NCBI GenBank assembly: GCA_949320185.1
Contig: CASGHK010000019.1
Span: 1 to 47,879 of the forward strand
Source of the DNA: an uncultured Methanomicrobiales archaeon
GTDB taxonomy: Archaea; Halobacteriota; Methanomicrobia; Methanomicrobiales; Methanospirillaceae
DNA: 47,879 nt
Reading direction: 5' to 3'
In this document: piece after piece, positions 32,105 through 41,183 of the stretch
Layout of the letters: every line of letters starts with the position of its first letter
Position numbering within the stretch: position 1 is the first letter of the stretch
Program-made: the position numbers and the translations under genes
The notes under the pieces: generated by a model
What the model was told of the DNA's origin: nothing
What the model saw: the letters and a program-made list of their open reading frames with translations, nothing else
Database searches by the model: none

Positions 32105-32808
32105 CCCCTGTCATCTCGGTCGTCATCCCGAGCTTCAACGAAGAGGCTGGAATCGAACGCTGTCTCCTCTCCCTCGAGGACCAGACCCTCCCCAGGGACC
32201 AGTACGAGGTGATCGTCGTGGACGGGGACTCGAAGGACAGAACGAGAGAGATTGCGTCCTGCCATGCCGACCGTGTCTTTATCCAGACAAGCCCCAAAGT
32301 GGGCGGTGCGCGTAACGACGGGGTACTCGCCGCCGAAGCCGACCTGATCGCGACCACGGACGCGGACTGCATCCTGCCGCGCGACTGGCTCGAACGTATC
32401 CGGGACACGCTCTCGCTGGATGGCGTGGTGATGGTCTACGGGACCGTGCGGCCGATCGAGGACTCGTTCAGGAATCGGCTGTCGCTCTGGGCGGCGAACA
32501 CCTTTTCCGGGGTCTGTTATCGGACGGGCCTCATGTACTACACGCTCGGATGCAATACCGCATTTCGAAAGGAGGCCTTCGTCCGGGCGGGCATGTACCG
32601 GACGATTGACGCCGGCGACGACCTCGAGATCGCCCGCCGGATGGTGCATGAGGGTCGGATCCTCTTTGATTCCGCGTTGAAGGTCGGCTTCTCGATGCGT
32701 CGGTACGAACAGTTCGGCATGATCCGCTCGCTGTACCAGTGGCTCTACATCGTGGTGAAGGGCGGAGAGTCTGGACGGTACACCTACTCCCGGCGCGAGT
32801 ACAAGTGA
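32101..32808 (+). CDS. Family 2 glycosyltransferase
   Basis: The 235-residue protein has the GT2 nucleotide-sugar fold: ISVVIPSFNEEAGIERCLLS, VIVVDGDSKDRT, GGARNDGVLAAEADLIAT, and the DADC metal site. Acceptor-region residues (NTAFRKEAFVRAGMY, DDLEIARRM) follow. It lacks membrane helices, so it is probably a membrane-associated cytosolic enzyme. The ATGA overlap with the AglJ-like gene argues for one glycosylation unit, and the adjacent pilin is a plausible acceptor. Confidence 0.85.
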   Translation: MTPVISVVIPSFNEEAGIERCLLSLEDQTLPRDQYEVIVVDGDSKDRTREIASCHADRVFIQTSPKVGGARNDGVLAAEADLIATTDADCILPRDWLERIRDTLSLDGVVMVYGTVRPIEDSFRNRLSLWAANTFSGVCYRTGLMYYTLGCNTAFRKEAFVRAGMYRTIDAGDDLEIARRMVHEGRILFDSALKVGFSMRRYEQFGMIRSLYQWLYIVVKGGESGRYTYSRREYK

Positions 32809-32878
32809 ACTGGCCTCGTTCAGCCGGATGACGAAAAGGTTCTAATCCGATCGACTCCCATGCAGCGCGTTGGACACT

Positions 32879-33244
32879 ATGCCGCGCGTCGTTCATTTCG
32901 AATGCCACGCCGACGACCCCGAGCGGGTGGCGGCCTTCTATCGTGATGTCTTCGGCTGGGAGCTCGTCCGGACGGCGGACCCCTATTACATTCTGCTCCG
33001 TTCCGGAGGGCCGGACGAGCCTGGGATCGATGGAGCCGTTAAGCCCAGGGTGCCGGGTTCGTCATTCACGAACCTGGTCGGTGTCGCCTCCATCGACGAC
33101 ACCCTCCTCCGGTGTATCAGGGCCGGCGGTGAGATCATGATGCCCCGTCGAACCGTGAACGGGTTGGGCAGGGTTGCCTACTGTGCCGACTCCGAGGGGA
33201 ATGTCTTCGGCCTCCTCGAACGAGAGGCCGGTGAAGAAGGCTGA
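32879..33244 (+). CDS. VOC-fold (glyoxalase/bleomycin-resistance-like) protein
   Basis: The 121-residue protein has the VOC paired beta-alpha-beta-beta-beta modules: VVHFECHADDPERVAAFYRD, VFGWELVRT and DPYYILLRSGG. A second half ends RVAYCADSEGNVFGLLE. Metal-binding residues of glyoxalases are partly present (His6, Glu near 116). The substrate cannot be assigned. The ATG at 32879 is chosen over an in-frame TTG 9 nt earlier. Confidence 0.85.
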   Translation: MPRVVHFECHADDPERVAAFYRDVFGWELVRTADPYYILLRSGGPDEPGIDGAVKPRVPGSSFTNLVGVASIDDTLLRCIRAGGEIMMPRRTVNGLGRVAYCADSEGNVFGLLEREAGEEG

Positions 33245-33294
33245 ACCGGGAAGCCCTGTTGTCCTTGCTTGGAAAGCCGGGCTCCTGCACCAAG

Positions 33295-33302
33295 GCTTTA
33301 TA
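33295..33302 (+). promoter_or_regulatory. TATA-like box before the oxidoreductase operon
   Basis: GGCTTTATACACC (box at 33295-33302) lies about 40 nt before the GTG at 33336, and a GGAGGT ribosome site is at 33324-33329. Confidence 0.5.
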
Positions 33303-33335
33303 CACCCCCATCCCTTCCAGGATGGAGGTATCTTC

Positions 33336-34991
33336 GTGGAAGAGTTCTCGGTGCTGATCGGCGGCAGGGCCGGCGAAGGGATCAACAGGGCGAGCGCAGT
33401 CCTCAACCGGATGATGGCCCGGCTCGGCCGGTTTGTTTATATGTACTACGACTACCCCTCCCTGATCCGGGGGGGCCACAACTTTGCGATCGTCCGGTCG
33501 GCGGACCACGCCGTCAGGACACACCGCGACCGGGTCGACATGGTCCTTTGCCTCGACAGCGAGACGGTGCGGCGGCATGAGGGCCGGCTCAATCCTGGCG
33601 GGGTACTCCTGTACGACTCTTCGACCGTGAAAGAGGCGGAGGGAGTGCCGGTGCCCCTTAACGAGGTGCTCGACGCGGAGAAGGCCCCACCGATCACCCG
33701 CAACTCGGGGATGATCGGGGCCTTCTGCAGGGTCGCCGGAATCTCGTGGCCCCTCGTCGAGGAGGTCTTTGTTCGGGAGTTCGGCCGGCACGCCGAGGTC
33801 AATCTTCGTGTCGCTCGCCGGGCATACGACTCGGTTGAGACTCAGTTCCGAGTTTCGGGGGGTAACCGGGAACCGATGCCGGTGTTGACCGGGAACGAGG
33901 CGATCGCCCTTGGGCTCGTCCGGGGGGGCCTCGATACCTACATCGCCTATCCAATGACGCCGACCTCCAGCATCCTCCACTTCCTTGCCGAGTTCGCGAG
34001 ACGCACGGAGATCACCGTTGTCCATCCCGAGAGCGAGATCGCGGTGATACTCATGGCCCTTGGAGCCGCATACGCGGGGAGCCGGTGCGCCGTCGGCACC
34101 TCTGGCGGAGGTTTCTGCCTGATGACCGAAGGCCTCTCTCTCTCGGGAATGGCGGAGGTGCCGGTCGTCATCGTACTCGGCCAGAGGCCCGGTCCGAGCA
34201 CGGGCCTTCCGACCTACTCCTGCCAGACCGAGCTCCTCTTCGCCCGCCATGCGGGACAGGGAGAGTTCCCGCGTCTCATTGCCGCCCCGATGGACGCAGA
34301 CGAGGCGTATGTCTGGTCAGCCCGGGCGCTCGACTTCGCATGGAGGTTCCAGGTGCCGGCAATCCTGCTCGTCGATAAGACACTCTGTGAGGGGGGGTAT
34401 TCGGCCGTGATCGACCCAGATATGAAGATTTCAACTCCGGATGTCGGAACGGACGCGTCTCAAGATGAGCCCTACCTCCGGTACAGGGTAACGCCGACCG
34501 GTGTATCGCCCATGCGGACCGTTCCGTCGAAGGGTGCGGTGATCAAGGTGAACTCCTATGAGCACGACGAGTCAGGGACGACGACCGAGGATGCTTCGGT
34601 CTCTGCAACCATGCAGGAGAAGCGTCGGGAGAAGGTGCGGACGCTCGCCGATGCGCTCGCCGGGTTCGAGCCCGTCGCCGTCTCCGGCGCCGGCGATGCA
34701 CGTGTCGGCGTGGTCACCTGGGGGTCGACGGGCGGTGTCGTGCTTGAAGCGGTGGAAGGTCTTGCCCTCCGGGTCATCCGTCCTGTCGTGCTGGAACCGT
34801 TCCCGGTGGACGCGTACCGTGCTGCTGTCCAGGGGCTGGACCGGATCGTCGTGGTGGAACAGAACTGGACCGGGCAGCTCGAGCAGTTGTTGCGGGTCCA
34901 CGGGTTTGCGACCGATGCCCGGGTGCAGCAGTACGACGGGCGTCCGTTCACGGTCGAGGATCTCGCGTCTCGGCTGGCGGAGGTGGTGTAG
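33336..34991 (+). CDS. 2-oxoacid:ferredoxin oxidoreductase, fused gamma-alpha subunit
   Basis: I choose the GTG at 33336 because GGAGGT stands 6 nt upstream and the frame begins EEFSVLIGGRAGEGINRASA. The 551-residue protein fuses the gamma domain (about 1-190) to the alpha domain, which carries TYIAYPMTPTSSIL, the YPxTP motif that contacts substrate and CoA. A C-terminal transketolase-like domain follows. With the beta subunit it oxidatively decarboxylates a 2-oxoacid to acyl-CoA, reducing ferredoxin, or runs in reverse. Substrate choice (2-oxoglutarate, pyruvate or branched) cannot be read. A Ser/Thr-rich stretch near 410-430 is probably a linker. Confidence 0.88.
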   Translation: MEEFSVLIGGRAGEGINRASAVLNRMMARLGRFVYMYYDYPSLIRGGHNFAIVRSADHAVRTHRDRVDMVLCLDSETVRRHEGRLNPGGVLLYDSSTVKEAEGVPVPLNEVLDAEKAPPITRNSGMIGAFCRVAGISWPLVEEVFVREFGRHAEVNLRVARRAYDSVETQFRVSGGNREPMPVLTGNEAIALGLVRGGLDTYIAYPMTPTSSILHFLAEFARRTEITVVHPESEIAVILMALGAAYAGSRCAVGTSGGGFCLMTEGLSLSGMAEVPVVIVLGQRPGPSTGLPTYSCQTELLFARHAGQGEFPRLIAAPMDADEAYVWSARALDFAWRFQVPAILLVDKTLCEGGYSAVIDPDMKISTPDVGTDASQDEPYLRYRVTPTGVSPMRTVPSKGAVIKVNSYEHDESGTTTEDASVSATMQEKRREKVRTLADALAGFEPVAVSGAGDARVGVVTWGSTGGVVLEAVEGLALRVIRPVVLEPFPVDAYRAAVQGLDRIVVVEQNWTGQLEQLLRVHGFATDARVQQYDGRPFTVEDLASRLAEVV

Positions 34992-35849
34992 GTGGCGACG
35001 AGCGACCTGATAACCCCGGCGACGAACACCTGGTGCCCGGGTTGCGGCAACTTCGCGATCGAACACGCCCTGAAGGATGTGGTGGCACGGATGATCGACG
35101 AAGGGACGCCTGCTGACGAGTTCGTACTCGTGACCGGCATCGGCTGTCACGGCAAGATGGCCGACTACCTGGGCATCAACTCCTTCTACGCGATCCACGG
35201 GCGGACCATTCCGGTGGCAACCGGGATCGCACTCGCGAACCCCGACCTCAGGGTGATCTGCTGTGCGGGGGATGGCGACTGTTACGGCGAGGGTCTCGAA
35301 CACCTCGTCTTCGCCGCGAAGCGGAATGTCGACATCACCCTGGTCGTCCATGATAACCGGGTCTACGGCCTTACGACCGGCCAGTACACTCCCACCTCCC
35401 CACTCGGTTTTCCAGGTCGGTCGACCCCTGCCGGATCTCCCGAGTACCCCCTCAATCCCCTTGCGCTGATGGTCGGGGCGGGTGCCACATTCGTCGCCCG
35501 CGCCTATTCCCGGAGGCTTCCACAGCTTCGGGCCCTCATCGAGAACGCACTCTCTCACCGAGGTTTCTCGTTTCTGGAGGTTCTGCAGGTCTGTGCATCG
35601 TTCTACAACCAGACTGGGTATTACGACGAGCACACGTACGACCTCGACCCGGAAGAGTTTCCGATAGCGGACGTGGACAGGGCGCTCCATCTCGCTCGGG
35701 AGTGGGACTACAGCAGGGATTCACGGATCTCGCTCGGTGCCCTCTATCGGAGCCGTCTTCCGACCTACCAGGAGCATCTTGCCGCGCAACGGGCCGGCAT
35801 TCGCGAACCGGGTCGGGCGATCCGTGAGTTTCTGGACGAGCGAACCTGA
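34992..35849 (+). CDS. 2-oxoacid:ferredoxin oxidoreductase, beta subunit
   Basis: The 285-residue product starts at the GTG immediately after the alpha stop, with GGAGG in the preceding codons. It has the thiamine diphosphate and 4Fe-4S features of beta subunits: NTWCPGCGNFAIEHAL (two Cys), TGIGCHGKMADYLGIN, CAGDGDCYGEGLEHLVFAA (GDG motif) and ALSHRGFSFLEVLQVCASF. It is the catalytic partner of the fused gamma-alpha subunit and lies in the same operon. Confidence 0.92.
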   Translation: MATSDLITPATNTWCPGCGNFAIEHALKDVVARMIDEGTPADEFVLVTGIGCHGKMADYLGINSFYAIHGRTIPVATGIALANPDLRVICCAGDGDCYGEGLEHLVFAAKRNVDITLVVHDNRVYGLTTGQYTPTSPLGFPGRSTPAGSPEYPLNPLALMVGAGATFVARAYSRRLPQLRALIENALSHRGFSFLEVLQVCASFYNQTGYYDEHTYDLDPEEFPIADVDRALHLAREWDYSRDSRISLGALYRSRLPTYQEHLAAQRAGIREPGRAIREFLDERT

Positions 35850-35890
35850 CTGCGGAAATCATTAACTGGCTGAGAAGAGAGGAGAAGTAC

Positions 35891-36556
35891 ATGAAGATCG
35901 TGGGTATCAGTGCGAGCCCGAGGGGCGCGGATTCACGGACGGCGCGCCTCGTTGCGGCCGTTCTCGAAGGGGCCGCCTCGGCAGGAGCTGAGACGGAGTT
36001 CATCGACATCTGCAGGATGAGGTTCGAGTTCTGCACCGGGTGCGGGACCTGTTATGCGACCGGTGAATGCCCGCGGGTCGATGACTTCTCCCGTCTCTTC
36101 GAGACGATGGTCGGGGCGGACGGTCTTGTGCTCGGCTCGCCGAACTATATCAATGGTCCGACCGCGCAGCTCAAGCAGGTGCTGGACAGGATGGCCGACG
36201 CGATCCACTGCCGAGCCTTCGACGGGAAATACGGCTGCGCGGTCTGCACGACCGGGGGCAGCGGTGATGATCGGGTCGTCGAGTACCTGAGTGGGGTTCT
36301 GAATAATCTCGGAGCACAGTTCGTCGGGGGGGTCGGTGTCGCCCTGGGAGCTGACCCCGGCCGTCTCTCCGGTGCCCTTCTCCAGGGTGAGGCACTCGGA
36401 CGGGACCTTGCGGAGGCGATCGCGACCCGGCGCCAGTACCCCGACCAGATAGCAGCTCTCGAAGCGAGCCGTGAGTACTTCCGGGCGCTCGTCACCGCGA
36501 ACCGTGATATCTGGGCCCACGAGTACGAGGTGTGGGCCGATCGCGGCTGGCTGTGA
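35891..36556 (+). CDS. Iron-sulfur flavoprotein (flavodoxin-like NADPH-FMN reductase)
   Basis: The 221-residue protein has the flavodoxin-like FMN fold (VGISASPRGADSRTARL, then LVLGSPNYINGPTAQLKQVL) with an inserted Cys cluster FEFCTGCGTCYATGECP, the compact CxxCxxCx5C motif of the methanogen Isf family. These proteins take electrons from ferredoxin and may reduce O2 or H2O2. It follows the beta subunit by 41 nt with a GAGGAG ribosome site, so ferredoxin made by the preceding oxidoreductase is a plausible donor. Confidence 0.88.
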   Translation: MKIVGISASPRGADSRTARLVAAVLEGAASAGAETEFIDICRMRFEFCTGCGTCYATGECPRVDDFSRLFETMVGADGLVLGSPNYINGPTAQLKQVLDRMADAIHCRAFDGKYGCAVCTTGGSGDDRVVEYLSGVLNNLGAQFVGGVGVALGADPGRLSGALLQGEALGRDLAEAIATRRQYPDQIAALEASREYFRALVTANRDIWAHEYEVWADRGWL

Positions 36557-36570
36557 CGGGTGCTCGCTCT

Positions 36571-37002
36571 TCACTCGAGGGGAACATCGAGCGTGACGAC
36601 GGCGAGTGGGCCGGCACCACTCGCCTCTTTCAGGACGACGCCATCCCGAAGCAGCCTGAGAGTGAGGGGCTCCTCGTTCGACTCCTGCTTCTGGAACTTG
36701 GCATGAACGAACGGTGCATCGGACGGGACGGGGAAGGTCGCGTTTCCAAAGCCCTCGTTCGACTTGATGGCTTCACGGGTGCCGTACGCACCGCTCCACA
36801 TGCCGCTGTAGATCACTTCGAACTCCAGGCGTGATGCAGGTACGCTCGGGGTGGGTGCTGCTCCCCGTTCAGTGATCTGCCCTGCAATGGTCGTGACGGG
36901 CAGGCTGCCGGCGGGATCGGAATCGGCTCCGAGACAACCGGCGAGGAGGACCAGCAGCACCGCAGTGGTGCCAACGAGACCCGCGATGGACGTCCGTCTC
37001 AT
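36571..37002 (-). CDS. Small lipoprotein
   Basis: The ATG at 37002 gives 143 residues; the open frame upstream adds 14 that do not look like part of the signal. A signal ends in the lipobox LLVLLAGC, followed by a Ser/Thr/Pro linker and a beta-rich domain (EFEVIYSGMWSGAYGTREAI, LTLRLLRDGVVLKEASG). I do not recognise the family. A TATA-like CTTTTAACT at 37025-37033 is about 27 nt upstream, predicting a leaderless transcript. Its stop faces the flavoprotein stop across 14 nt. Confidence 0.75.
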   Translation of the reverse strand: MRRTSIAGLVGTTAVLLVLLAGCLGADSDPAGSLPVTTIAGQITERGAAPTPSVPASRLEFEVIYSGMWSGAYGTREAIKSNEGFGNATFPVPSDAPFVHAKFQKQESNEEPLTLRLLRDGVVLKEASGAGPLAVVTLDVPLE

Positions 37003-37088
37003 GAGATCGAGTTGTGACCGATCCAAGTTAAAAGGAACACTCACGGCAGGACCGATAGATTGAGAATTATTGGAACGAAGGTACAGAA

Positions 37089-37604
37089 GTGCCCTTCTCA
37101 GGATTGAGCAGCGGGATACGGATGGCCCTCTTTGCCGGATTCGGGGCCATCGCGACCCTCCTTACCGCCCTTGTGGGGGGAATTTCACGCACCGAGTTCC
37201 TCGGTGTACTGTCATCGACTGCACTCATCGAGTACGGTGCGGCAGCCGTTGCCATTGGGATGGGTATCCCTCCCTTCCCTGCCACGGCCTTCGTTTCACT
37301 CTCGGGGTTAACCCTGATCTTCCTCATCTTCACCGTCCTCGACATATTGACCGAACGGTCTACGGTGGTTCAAAGACTCGTCGAACGTGCCCAGCGGCGC
37401 ACGAAGACGATTGCATGGCTCCAGCGCTACGGTGCTATCGCTCTCGTCCCAGGGGTTATCGTGGTCGGGTTCTGGGTCTGTGTCCCGATTGCCTGGTTTC
37501 TCGGGTGGCGAAGGTCCCATTCTATCGTAGCCCTCTTTCTGGGTTTTCTCGGCGCAACGATCGCAACGACCGCGATCGCCTCTGGTCTTCTCGGACTTTC
37601 ATGA
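37089..37604 (+). CDS. Small multidrug export-like membrane protein
   Basis: The 171-residue protein from the GTG at 37089 has four or five membrane helices. The C-terminal half (YGAIALVPGVIVVGFWVCVP, HSIVALFLGFLG, ATIATTAIASGLLGL) resembles the archaeal Sm_multidrug_ex family, whose transport role is weakly supported. An ATG at 37122 is an alternative start. A TATA-like patch lies at about 37060-37070. Confidence 0.55.
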   Translation: MPFSGLSSGIRMALFAGFGAIATLLTALVGGISRTEFLGVLSSTALIEYGAAAVAIGMGIPPFPATAFVSLSGLTLIFLIFTVLDILTERSTVVQRLVERAQRRTKTIAWLQRYGAIALVPGVIVVGFWVCVPIAWFLGWRRSHSIVALFLGFLGATIATTAIASGLLGLS

Positions 37605-37636
37605 TCCCTCGGCTCGGTGGGTCCGAAATGGTAATA

Positions 37637-37707
37637 TTTTTTTTAATTGGATATTTTTTGGAAAATCGAGCAATTTTCGAACGGGGAGCCAAACCAATAT
37701 TTTAATA
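37637..37707 (+). promoter_or_regulatory. T-runs, small hairpin and promoter before the beta-helix gene
   Basis: T8 at 37637-37644 and T6 at 37654-37659 are good candidates for termination of the preceding gene. A GAAAAT/ATTTTC stem (37661-37666 with 37673-37678) follows. ATATTTTAAT at 37698-37707 then lies about 30-39 nt before the ATG at 37737 as a promoter. Confidence 0.5.
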
Positions 37708-37736
37708 GAGCTCCCTGCCATAAACCTGATAAGGGC

Positions 37737-40700
37737 ATGGCGTCGAGAATAGGACTTCTTCTGGCGACGATCCTGGTGCTCTCATCCCTTGTCGGCGGCA
37801 CGTCGGCGGTGATGGTGGCCGCCTCGGACGCAGATGACAGCGCAAAGGCCGCTGCCCTGTTCGTCTGCGATGGTGTTGCCGACGAGGTGGAGATCAACGC
37901 GGCCTTCGCGAACGACTCCGTGGTCGAACTTTCATCGGGGACGTTCCGCACCGTAGGGACGATCTCTGTCAGGGGAAACTCTGTCTTCAGAGGCCAGGGG
38001 CCGGACAGGACCGTCCTCTCGATGGCCGGCGATTATGCCGCACGGGTGGACATCGCCCAGCCGGACGTAGAGGTGAGCGACTTCACGATCACGAATCGAG
38101 GCTGGCTGATGATCACGACGTCGAACGTGAAGGTTCACGACGTCACGATCCGGGACTCGAAGAAGACGGCTCCCACGGTGAACGGCATGTTCTTCGTCTG
38201 GGCTGATGGCCGGGTGTGCGAGAACATCGAGTTCATCCGGTGCAAGGCGATCGACGTCGGATCGACCGGTTTCAACCTGAACGGCATGCGATCCCCCCGG
38301 GTGAACCGGAACATCCGGTTCGAAAACTGCCTCGCCCTTCGATGCGGTAACGAGGGCTCGGGGAAGATCTGGGCTGTCGGGTTCGACTTCCACGAAGGTG
38401 CAGACCTGTACGATCTCTACGTCAACAACTGCCGGGCCGAGGACTGCTGGGAGTCCGGATTCTATTTCGAGCCGAACTTCCGTAACCCTGCTGACCCCAA
38501 TCCTGCGATCCCGGTCCAGGTGAACAGCCGGGTCACGAACTGTGTTTCGGCCAACAACGGGTGGCGGAACACCGAACCAACCCGTTTCTACCTGTCCGGG
38601 TTCTACCTCTCGTCGGGAGTCACCCTCTCCAACTGCGTCGCTATCAACAACAGGAAGAATGGTTTCTGGGTCTGGCAGTGCGCTGAGGACGTGGTGCTGA
38701 AGAGCTGCATCGACTCGGGCTCGGACTACGGCTTCCAGCTCAGGACTGGCCAGCGACTCCGGCTCGAGAACTGTTTCTCGAAGAGTGCACGGACCTATGG
38801 ACTCTACATGTGGGGGTCCGATGGGGCGGTGGTCTCGAACTTCCAGCTGATCAATCCCAGGAAAACCACAGGATGCATCTCCATCGGCCTTCGCGAGGAC
38901 CATCCAGAGGAATGGTGGCCGGTCCGCGACTCGACGATCGAGATCAGGACGTCCGGTGCGGATCCGAATCGTCTCTTCCTCTACTACAACGGCGAACGAA
39001 ACAGGATATCCGTGAACTGGGCAAGTGTCCTGCCCGAGCCCCTCCTCGCTCTCCCGACTCCACCGACACCAGTGCCGACCACTGCCGTGGTCACCGTGGA
39101 GACCCCGGGACCAGCCCAGACCACGCCCAATCCCGTCGAAGTTCGGACACCGCCCAGGCTCCCAGGCACCTTCCTCGCCGCCGACTACGATATGGGTGGT
39201 GAGGGGGTCGCCTACCACGACACGACGGTGGGCAACACCGGAGGTTTCTACCGCACCGACGACGTCGACATCGAGCGGTCGCCGACCATCGGCGGTCCGG
39301 TTGTCGCTTACACCCGTCCCGGCGAATGGCTCGACTACAAGGTCGATGCGACCAAGGCAGGTGTCTACGAGGTCACGGTGATCGTCTCCTCACCCCAGGA
39401 CGGCAGGACGATGTCACTCTCGGTCGACGGGATCAACTTCGGCCAGTTCACCATACCGAACACGGGCTCCTTCGACTCCTACGCGCCAGTTCGACGCCTG
39501 GTCTGGATCGGCTCGGGCCTGCACCGCATCCGCATCGAGACCCAGGGGTACCACAACATGCACCTTGTCCAGGTCTATCCGCCTGGAGAGACGCCGGCGG
39601 TCCCCGTAGCGCCAACGACCACGACCACCACCATGCCAGCGACCACCGTTTCGGCGACCACAACGACGACCGGGACGCCGCTTCCGACGGTGGTCCCTGG
39701 TGGCCCGTTCACGACCGGTACGACCTCCACGCCCACACCGAATCCGACGATGCCGGAACATACCGTCCCCGGTCGCATCGAGGCGGAGCTGTACAGTACC
39801 GGTGGCGAGGGTGTCGGCTACCATGACACCACGCCCGGCAACTCGGGCGGGTACCTGCGGCAGGACGATGTCGATATCAGGTCCGACGAGGCGAAAGCAA
39901 ACGGAGTCCTTACTGACATTGAACCCGGTGAATGGGTTCGCTACCGCCTCAATGTCGAGACGCCGGGGATCTACACGGTCACCATCCTTGCCGCCTCGAC
40001 CCGGAGCGGCGAGGTGGTCGAGGTGCTGATCGACGGGACCTGCCTCGCGCGCGTCCCGGTACCGGTCTCCAACGACGGGCGTCTCCTTCCCTCGACCGGA
40101 CTGGTCTATCTTCCCCGTGGACACCCGTCACTGGACCTGAAGTTCACCGGCCCGACCGAAGTTGATGCCTTTGTCGTCAGCGTCCCCGGAGGGCCGGCGG
40201 TCACGACGGTCCCCACGACCGTGGCACCTCTCCCGACGGGAACGCCCACGATCACCCCCACACCCACATCGTCCCCCCTGCCCACGCCGTCTGCGGCTTC
40301 GACGGTGACGACGACCACCGTCGTCACGGTGCCGACCCTGACCGCCTCTCTCACCCCGACCACTCTCTCGACGGTGACACCAGTACCAACGTTCACAGCC
40401 ACTCCGTCGGCAACGGTCGTCCCGAGCACGCCGACCATGACCGTCACTCCGTTACCGACCCAGACACCCGTCCTCCTCCCCGGTACTGTTCAGGCCGAGA
40501 ACTGGACCGACCAGGGACCAACCGCCTCCAGCGTCGTTCGCATCACCCCCGTGGGGGTGACCGGGACCTCGGTCAGCTCACGAGCCGATGGGGCATGGAC
40601 GGAGTATGAGGTGAACTCGACGCGGACCGGCATCATGAAGCTCGTCCTCCGTCTTCGCCCGGTCAGCTCCGCCGGGTCCGAGAGCGGGAGTCTCCGTGTG

Positions 40701-41057
40701 CTGTTCGATGGGGTCACCTGGGTGAACCTGGCGGCACAGGGCGATGCCACCACGTTCGTCAACCGCACCCAGCTGGTCTATCTGGAAAAGGGCCCCCACC
40801 GGGTGCGGCTCGAGATCGGGCGGGGTGTCTCTGTCGATTACCTCACATTCGAACCCGTGGAAGCGAGTATGAATGGCGTCCCGGTCGCTCAAGTGACCGT
40901 CGTGGACACCATCTCCGTCCCCCCCGACGCGGACCTCCCCCGGGCGGTCTTGCCCGAACCGGTCATCTCTCCCGGGATGGGAGCACCTGAGGTCACCCTT
41001 TCTCCGTCAACGAACACCTCTTTGGAAGTCACAGTGACCCCTGTCGTTGACGGGTGA
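37737..41057 (+). CDS. Large secreted beta-helix protein with three tandem CBM-like domains
   Basis: The ATG at 37737 (MASRIGLLLATILVLSSLV) gives 1106 residues with a signal peptide. Residues about 30-430 form a right-handed parallel beta-helix (GNSVFRGQGPDRTVLSM, KVHDVTIRDSKKTAP, NIRFENCLALRCGNEG, GVTLSNCVAINNRKNGF). After Thr/Pro linkers come three beta-sandwich domains at about 477-615, 678-818 and 915-1040. The first two share GGEGVxYHDTTxGNxGG and end near PGEWxxY, resembling CBM6/CBM35-type carbohydrate-binding domains; the third is diverged. There is no C-terminal membrane helix. A polysaccharide-binding or -acting surface protein is likely; no catalytic residues were identified. Confidence 0.8.
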   Translation: MASRIGLLLATILVLSSLVGGTSAVMVAASDADDSAKAAALFVCDGVADEVEINAAFANDSVVELSSGTFRTVGTISVRGNSVFRGQGPDRTVLSMAGDYAARVDIAQPDVEVSDFTITNRGWLMITTSNVKVHDVTIRDSKKTAPTVNGMFFVWADGRVCENIEFIRCKAIDVGSTGFNLNGMRSPRVNRNIRFENCLALRCGNEGSGKIWAVGFDFHEGADLYDLYVNNCRAEDCWESGFYFEPNFRNPADPNPAIPVQVNSRVTNCVSANNGWRNTEPTRFYLSGFYLSSGVTLSNCVAINNRKNGFWVWQCAEDVVLKSCIDSGSDYGFQLRTGQRLRLENCFSKSARTYGLYMWGSDGAVVSNFQLINPRKTTGCISIGLREDHPEEWWPVRDSTIEIRTSGADPNRLFLYYNGERNRISVNWASVLPEPLLALPTPPTPVPTTAVVTVETPGPAQTTPNPVEVRTPPRLPGTFLAADYDMGGEGVAYHDTTVGNTGGFYRTDDVDIERSPTIGGPVVAYTRPGEWLDYKVDATKAGVYEVTVIVSSPQDGRTMSLSVDGINFGQFTIPNTGSFDSYAPVRRLVWIGSGLHRIRIETQGYHNMHLVQVYPPGETPAVPVAPTTTTTTMPATTVSATTTTTGTPLPTVVPGGPFTTGTTSTPTPNPTMPEHTVPGRIEAELYSTGGEGVGYHDTTPGNSGGYLRQDDVDIRSDEAKANGVLTDIEPGEWVRYRLNVETPGIYTVTILAASTRSGEVVEVLIDGTCLARVPVPVSNDGRLLPSTGLVYLPRGHPSLDLKFTGPTEVDAFVVSVPGGPAVTTVPTTVAPLPTGTPTITPTPTSSPLPTPSAASTVTTTTVVTVPTLTASLTPTTLSTVTPVPTFTATPSATVVPSTPTMTVTPLPTQTPVLLPGTVQAENWTDQGPTASSVVRITPVGVTGTSVSSRADGAWTEYEVNSTRTGIMKLVLRLRPVSSAGSESGSLRVLFDGVTWVNLAAQGDATTFVNRTQLVYLEKGPHRVRLEIGRGVSVDYLTFEPVEASMNGVPVAQVTVVDTISVPPDADLPRAVLPEPVISPGMGAPEVTLSPSTNTSLEVTVTPVVDG

Positions 41058-41183
41058 TCGTGACCACCTCTGTTCTTTTAGAACCCCCTTCGACGAACCC
41101 GGTCAGACAGCCCGTCCGGGTAGAGTTCGAGGAATATCGCAGTCTACGACAGGATTATCCGCTGCGCGGATGTATCCCCGAGC

